Shown: piece after piece, positions 7,017-9,504 of the stretch
How the letters are laid out: the number at the start of each line of letters is the position of its first letter
Position numbering within the stretch: position 1 is the first letter of the stretch
Source of the DNA: Armatimonadetes bacterium UBA5419
Lineage (GTDB): Bacteria; Armatimonadota; UBA10988
Direction of reading: 5' to 3'
NCBI GenBank assembly: GCA_002409445.1
Contig: DHNJ01000226.1
Span: forward strand, 1 to 9,504
Length of the DNA stretch: 9,504 bases
The notes under the pieces: generated by a model
Told to the model about the DNA's origin: nothing
What the model saw: the letters and a program-made list of their open reading frames with translations, nothing else
The model's database searches: none
Translations under genes and position numbers: made by a program

Positions 7017-7045
7017 TGTGTACCACCCGCGGGGGTGGGCGTCAA
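7017..7045 (-). promoter_or_regulatory. Promoter candidate for the isomerase-metF unit
   Basis: Minus strand: TTGACG (7045-7040, 5 of 6 to consensus), exactly 17 nt, then TACACA (7022-7017, 3 of 6). Transcription would begin near 7010, just upstream of or at the ribosome binding site of the isomerase gene. The weak -10 element lowers confidence. Confidence 0.4.
7023..7038. promoter_or_regulatory. Inverted repeat filling the promoter spacer (operator candidate)
   Basis: CCACCCGCGGGGGTGG has perfect 6-bp arms (CCACCC/GGGTGG) and matches at 7 of 8 positions as a full dyad. It lies wholly between the proposed -35 and -10 boxes, where a dimeric repressor would block polymerase. GC-only palindromes arise easily in DNA this rich, so this is an inference. 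Confidence 0.3.
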
Positions 7046-7133
7046 CCGAGGGTGGGGCGGGCACCGGGCTTGATTAAAGCCAGATCCGTTGGCGCTGTCG
7101 ACCTTGCCGTGTCGGCGGCCTCCGCATTGTACC

Positions 7134-7150
7134 GCCGCCGCTTCGGCGGC
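7134..7150. repeat. Perfect 7-bp hairpin GCCGCCG-CTT-CGGCGGC
   Basis: Arms GCCGCCG and CGGCGGC surround CTT. No T run follows on either strand, so terminator function is not supported by sequence. A copy of GGCCTCCGC lies just before it at 7117-7125. Confidence 0.45.
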
Positions 7151-7201
7151 AGCACCGCGGCACACGTCGGCCCAACCGGACCACCATCGACCCCGGCACA
7201 G

Positions 7202-7233
7202 CTTGCCCGGAACCGCGGACACTCTTGTCCGCA
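7202..7233 (-). repeat. Dispersed palindromic repeat, copy 1 (inverted orientation)
   Basis: The core GCGGACACTCTTGTCCGC (7215-7232) has 7-bp perfect arms and a 4-base loop. Read on the minus strand, the 32-base stretch matches copy 3 (7384-7415) at 29 of 32 positions, so the similarity extends past the palindrome through CGGTTCCGGGCA. Confidence 0.8.
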
Positions 7234-7292
7234 GATGGGCCCGAAGCTCAATCTTGTGTCGGCCTCCGCTGCGCTGCGGCCGAGTCTACGGA

Positions 7293-7317
7293 TGCGGACA
7301 AGAATGTCCGCGGTCCC
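7293..7317 (+). repeat. Dispersed palindromic repeat, copy 2
   Basis: The core GCGGACAAGAATGTCCGC (7294-7311) has the same 7-bp arms. It is followed by GGTCCC, as in copy 3, after which the copies diverge. The preceding segment (7261-7281) contains a GGCCTCCGC...GCGGCC hairpin. Confidence 0.8.
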
Positions 7318-7383
7318 AGTTAGGGTGGGTCGGGGCGGCGGCGCTTTTCGTGGCGCCGGCGGACGGCCGGCAATCGGTTAGGC

Positions 7384-7415
7384 TGCGGACAGGAGTGTCC
7401 GCGGTCCCGGGCAGG
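7384..7415 (+). repeat. Dispersed palindromic repeat, copy 3
   Basis: The core GCGGACAGGAGTGTCCGC (7385-7402) has the same 7-bp arms. It is followed by GGTCCCGGGCAGG and lies about 45 bp past the stop of the exported-protein gene. A hairpin here could stabilise or terminate that transcript, but no T tract follows on the minus strand. Confidence 0.8.
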
Positions 7416-7447
7416 GGCCGGCGATTGACTGTGCGATTCAGCGCGCC

Positions 7448-9025
7448 CTAGTTACTCGACAGCAGCCAGGTTTCGTCGGTGTCGGGGAGGGCGCCGATGG
7501 TGGTGGTGCCGGTGAGGAGGGCGCCGGGCTGCCAGACGGAGAACTCGCCGGAGGCGACGCGGTCGACGCGGTCGACGAAGAAGTCGTCGATGCGGGTGAA
7601 GCCGAGGGCGCGGGTGGCGCGGACGAGGTGGGCGGTGCGCCAGAGGAGGTAGGCCTTGTAGGCTTCACTCGAGGCGAGGTCGTAGGTCACCAGGTGGGAT
7701 TCGCTGGGGTAGAAGCGGGTCGTCTGGCCCATGCCGCCGCCCATGCCGCCGGGGCCCATCATGCCGCCCGAGCCGCCGCTGCCCATCATCGGGCCGCCCA
7801 TCATCGGGCCACCCATCGCGCCGCCCATGCCGCCGGCGGCGGGTTCGGGGGTCTCGGGGTCGTACTCGTCGGGCATGGGCACGGCGATCAGCGCGCGCAG
7901 GGCGTCGTACTCGGCCTGGTCCTTGTCGGCCTCTTCCATGGTCTCGGAGGCCAGCCACTGGTCGGGCACGGGCTTGGTCAGGTCGAAGACGGACCAGAGG
8001 TCGCGGGCGGTGACGCCGCCGACGGCGTCGAGGCCGGCGACTTCGGTGCGCAGGCGGCCGAGGGTGGCGACGCTGTCGCCCGAGGAGTTGCGCAGGAAGT
8101 GGCGGCGCAGCTGGACCACGGCCTCACCGACGAGCATGCGCGGCAGGCGCGGGTCGTAGGAGACGTCGTAGCGGTCGAGGTACTTCATCCACTCGGTCAT
8201 CTGACCGATCATCATCAGGTAGTGCTCGACATAGGCGGCGCTGAGCAGGACGGCGCGCTCGAACTCGGCGCGGTCCGGGTCGGTCAGGCCGCCGGCGATG
8301 TCGGGCAGCTGGTTGCGGAAGCCCTCGATCGCGCGGTGGTCGGGCAGGCCCATGGCCTCGGCCTCGGTGTAGACGCCGGGCTTGAGCAGGGCCAAGGTGC
8401 TGATCCCGCCGAGCACGTCGCGGCGCTGCTGCTGGGCCATGCGCGCGAGGATACCCTGGAACTCGGACATGGCGGCATAGGGGCTGTTCTCGTCGGTCAG
8501 CGCGCCGTAGATGAAGCCGTTGGCCCAGTTGGAGACGAACATCGTCGAGTCGATGTAGGTGCGCAGCAGTTCATCGAGCATGCCCTTGGCCTGCGGATAG
8601 CGGCCGTAGTTCGGCTCGAGGGCCAAGAACGAGACGAAGTGCATGATGCTCAGCTCGTTGTTGGCCTGCGTGCCGCGGGTCTCGTGGAACATGTAGGCCA
8701 GCCGCTCGTGGGCCTTGGCGTGGGCCGGGTTCAGGCGGATGGCGTTGCGGTACATCTCGACGCAGAAGTTGGCGCGGTTGACCCAGTAGTCGAGGCGCGT
8801 CGAGTCGATGGTCCGGACCCAGACGCGGAACTCGTTGTCGGACTGGGCCTCGGCGGTGGCGCCGCGCTGGTAATAGCTCTCGGCGAGGGCGAGGTCCGAC
8901 TCGCGGGTCTGCACCCCGTAGAAGGGGGTTTCGCCGCTGGCGCTGCTCTGCGCCTGCGCGCCGGCGACCAGCATGCAGGTCAGGCTCAGCGCGACGAGCC
9001 ACGTGACACGCGGTTGTACTGCCAT
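7448..9025 (-). CDS. Exported TPR-like protein with Gly/Met-rich tract, function unknown
   Basis: Not recognised as a known family. It has 525 aa starting at ATG 9025, with GGAGG (9037-9033) 7 nt upstream. This start gives a classical signal peptide, MAVQPRVTWLVALSLTCMLV then AGAQA cut before QSS (after about residue 25); the Cys at 17 lacks a proper lipobox. The longer frame upstream is unlikely because it would bury this signal. Residues about 84-112 (RANFCVEMYRNAIRLNP then AHAKAHERLAYM) and 123-150 resemble TPR-type helical pairs. The rest to about 380 looks helical. Residues 398-433 are almost only Gly and Met with a few Pro/Ser/Ala, followed by a mixed 90-residue C-terminal part ending LLSSN. 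It is probably periplasmic or extracytoplasmic. The winged-helix regulator encoded just upstream on the same strand may control it. No catalytic motif was seen. Confidence 0.8.
   Translation of the reverse strand: MAVQPRVTWLVALSLTCMLVAGAQAQSSASGETPFYGVQTRESDLALAESYYQRGATAEAQSDNEFRVWVRTIDSTRLDYWVNRANFCVEMYRNAIRLNPAHAKAHERLAYMFHETRGTQANNELSIMHFVSFLALEPNYGRYPQAKGMLDELLRTYIDSTMFVSNWANGFIYGALTDENSPYAAMSEFQGILARMAQQQRRDVLGGISTLALLKPGVYTEAEAMGLPDHRAIEGFRNQLPDIAGGLTDPDRAEFERAVLLSAAYVEHYLMMIGQMTEWMKYLDRYDVSYDPRLPRMLVGEAVVQLRRHFLRNSSGDSVATLGRLRTEVAGLDAVGGVTARDLWSVFDLTKPVPDQWLASETMEEADKDQAEYDALRALIAVPMPDEYDPETPEPAAGGMGGAMGGPMMGGPMMGSGGSGGMMGPGGMGGGMGQTTRFYPSESHLVTYDLASSEAYKAYLLWRTAHLVRATRALGFTRIDDFFVDRVDRVASGEFSVWQPGALLTGTTTIGALPDTDETWLLSSN
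7727..7834 (-). repeat. Gly/Met-rich coding repeat
   Basis: Encodes residues 398-433 of the exported protein. GGPMM occurs twice in tandem, encoded by adjacent 15-base units, flanked by GGMGGAM, GGSGGMM and GGMGGGMG. The tract joins an acidic Pro-rich segment (DEYDPETPEPA) to the C-terminal region, so it may be a flexible linker. Thioether-rich tracts can also bind Cu(I) or Ag(I), but that is only a possibility. Confidence 0.85.
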
Positions 9026-9030
9026 GGTTC

Positions 9031-9051
9031 GGCCTCCGCCGCTCGGCGGCC
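9031..9051 (-). promoter_or_regulatory. Hairpin overlapping the ribosome binding site of the exported-protein gene
   Basis: On the minus strand CCGCCG (9049-9044), AG, then CGGCGG (9041-9036) form a perfect 6-bp stem. Its 3' arm takes in the first two bases of GGAGG (9037-9033). Flanking GG and CC can extend pairing with a small bulge, covering the whole ribosome binding site. The 2-base loop is tight and would open one pair. Translational control is inferred. Confidence 0.4.
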
Positions 9052-9059
9052 CATCCAAC

Positions 9060-9075
9060 GCACGATGCATCGTGC
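9060..9075. promoter_or_regulatory. Perfect 16-bp palindrome, operator candidate
   Basis: GCACGATGCATCGTGC is a perfect dyad with no spacer and includes A and T, unlike the GC-only palindromes elsewhere. A second 10-bp palindrome, TCGTGCACGA (9070-9079), overlaps it, so the half-site GCACGA occurs three times in 20 bp in alternating orientation. It lies in the proposed leader of the exported-protein gene, downstream of its promoter candidate, suiting a repressor site. Confidence 0.5.
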
Positions 9076-9121
9076 ACGACGCACCGCACGCATGGTACGG
9101 ACCTACCGACATTCTAGGCAC

Positions 9122-9151
9122 AGTCTACCGGGCCGGTTGCCCCGGCGTCAA
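9122..9151 (-). promoter_or_regulatory. Sigma70-type promoter candidate for the exported-protein gene
   Basis: Minus strand: TTGACG (9151-9146, 5 of 6), 18 nt, TAGACT (9127-9122, 4 of 6). Transcription from about 9115 would leave a leader of about 90 nt holding the palindrome and the hairpin over the ribosome binding site. A second -10-like TAGAAT lies just downstream but has no -35 partner. Confidence 0.5.
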
Positions 9152-9200
9152 GCAACATTCACCACACCTTTCGACATGCCTTCCGCGCGCGGGTTCCAAT

Positions 9201-9504
9201 CTACGACTCGCGGCGCAGGTCGGGGCTCAGCAGATACCCCGCGCCGTGCTTGGCGCGCAGGTGGGCGCCGAGGTGGGCGGCGTGGTCGAGCTTGGCGCGC
9301 AGGCGGTGGATATGGACCGTCAGCGTCTGGCTGCCGGGCGCCAGCGGACGGCCCCAGACCAGCGCGGCGAGCCGCGCGGGCGCGACGATCTGGCCCAGGT
9401 TGTCGGCCAGGACTCGAAGCAGGGCGAACTCCTTGGGCCGCAAGCCGAGCGGCTGGCCGTGGACGAAGGCGTCGCGGCCGCGCAGGTCGAGGGTCAGCGG
9501 CCCG
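9201..9504 (-). CDS. OmpR/PhoB-type winged-helix DNA-binding domain, 5' partial
   Basis: C-terminal part of a transcriptional regulator; the N-terminal portion lies beyond the window. The frame is open to the edge, and 100 codons before the stop are visible. GPLTLDLRGRDAFVHGQPLG matches the beta-hairpin that opens the Trans_reg_C domain, so the internal TTG at 9443 is not the start. LRPKEFALLRVLADN is the alpha-1 region, PARLAALVWG alpha-2, QTLTVHIHRLRAKLD the recognition helix, and HLRAKHGAGYLL the wing, where the usual GxGY reads GAGY. It is probably a two-component response regulator, but a receiver domain cannot be confirmed. It lies 175 bp upstream of the exported-protein gene on the same strand and is a plausible regulator of it. 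Confidence 0.88.
   Translation of the reverse strand, partial: GPLTLDLRGRDAFVHGQPLGLRPKEFALLRVLADNLGQIVAPARLAALVWGRPLAPGSQTLTVHIHRLRAKLDHAAHLGAHLRAKHGAGYLLSPDLRRES

Larger units (their letters stand above)
6997..7447. other. Non-coding intergenic region with palindromes
   Basis: About 450 bp separate the isomerase start from the stop of the exported-protein gene. Short frames open here, but none has family-like sequence or a good ribosome binding site. Their translations are built from the repeats, for example recurring MSAVP-like and GHSCPQ-like peptides. The region holds the isomerase promoter candidate, three copies of a GCGGACA-N4-TGTCCGC palindrome, a short perfect hairpin at 7134-7150 and two copies of GGCCTCCGC. 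No tRNA cloverleaf or other RNA gene was recognised. Confidence 0.6.

Noticed and set aside
6244..7077. Plus-strand open frame opposite the isomerase gene
   Set aside because: Antisense shadow: the minus-strand product has the complete E/D/H/E metal-ligand set in the right order.
7385..7402. Copy 3 palindrome as an intrinsic terminator of the exported-protein gene
   Set aside because: No T run follows the hairpin on the minus strand, and the same element occurs twice more away from any gene end.
7202..7415. Palindrome cluster as a CRISPR array
   Set aside because: Only three copies, one inverted, with unequal spacing and no cas genes; the arms are self-complementary dyads.
7371..7427. CAATCG and CGATTG flanking palindrome copy 3 as terminal inverted repeats
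   Set aside because: Only 6 bp match, the arms do not extend either way, and copies 1 and 2 lack them, so chance is likely.
7052..7451. Short plus-strand frames in the intergenic region
   Set aside because: Their peptides are translations of the palindromic repeats, with no good ribosome binding site and no recognisable domain.

Overview
This is a very GC-rich window (by eye around 70%) from a bacterial chromosome or metagenomic contig. The families present are a DUF4091/GH123-like protein, a clan GH-A-like glycosidase, a Gfo/Idh/MocA oxidoreductase and a xylose-isomerase-like sugar isomerase. Together with the GC content and short dispersed palindromes they suggest an uncultured carbohydrate-degrading lineage such as Armatimonadota or Planctomycetota. 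That taxonomic guess rests on gene content only. No rRNA, tRNA, CRISPR array, transposase or phage gene was seen.

Layout. Positions 1-1525 (+) hold a DUF4091 protein whose 5' end is missing; the left edge is an all-G/C stretch with a 14-base C run. It converges, with a 3-bp gap, on a secreted 719-aa GH-A-like protein (1529-3688, -). A 95-bp divergent intergenic region leads to a Gfo/Idh/MocA oxidoreductase (3784-4791, +), then a strong hairpin, then a small VOC-fold protein (4866-5267, +). The VOC gene converges on metF (5264-6172, -), and the two stop codons share one CTAG palindrome. A sugar isomerase/epimerase (6202-6996, -) lies 29 bp upstream of metF and is probably co-transcribed with it. 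A non-coding stretch of about 450 bp (6997-7447) carries three near-identical palindromes and a promoter candidate. Next is an unrecognised exported protein with TPR-like helices and a Gly/Met-rich tract (7448-9025, -). Its upstream region has a good promoter candidate, a perfect 16-bp palindrome and a hairpin over the ribosome binding site. The window ends inside an OmpR/PhoB-type DNA-binding domain (9201-9504, -).

How the genes may work together. The two glycosidase-type proteins, the oxidoreductase and the isomerase fit a small glycan or sugar catabolism neighbourhood: export and hydrolysis, then NAD(P)-dependent oxidation and isomerisation. Substrates cannot be read from the sequence. metF is core one-carbon metabolism and probably just a neighbour. 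The winged-helix regulator is next to the unrecognised exported protein, so regulation of that gene is possible but unproven. I see no clear new defence or mobile system. The least explained elements are the exported Gly/Met-rich protein with its leader, and the palindrome family in 7215-7402.
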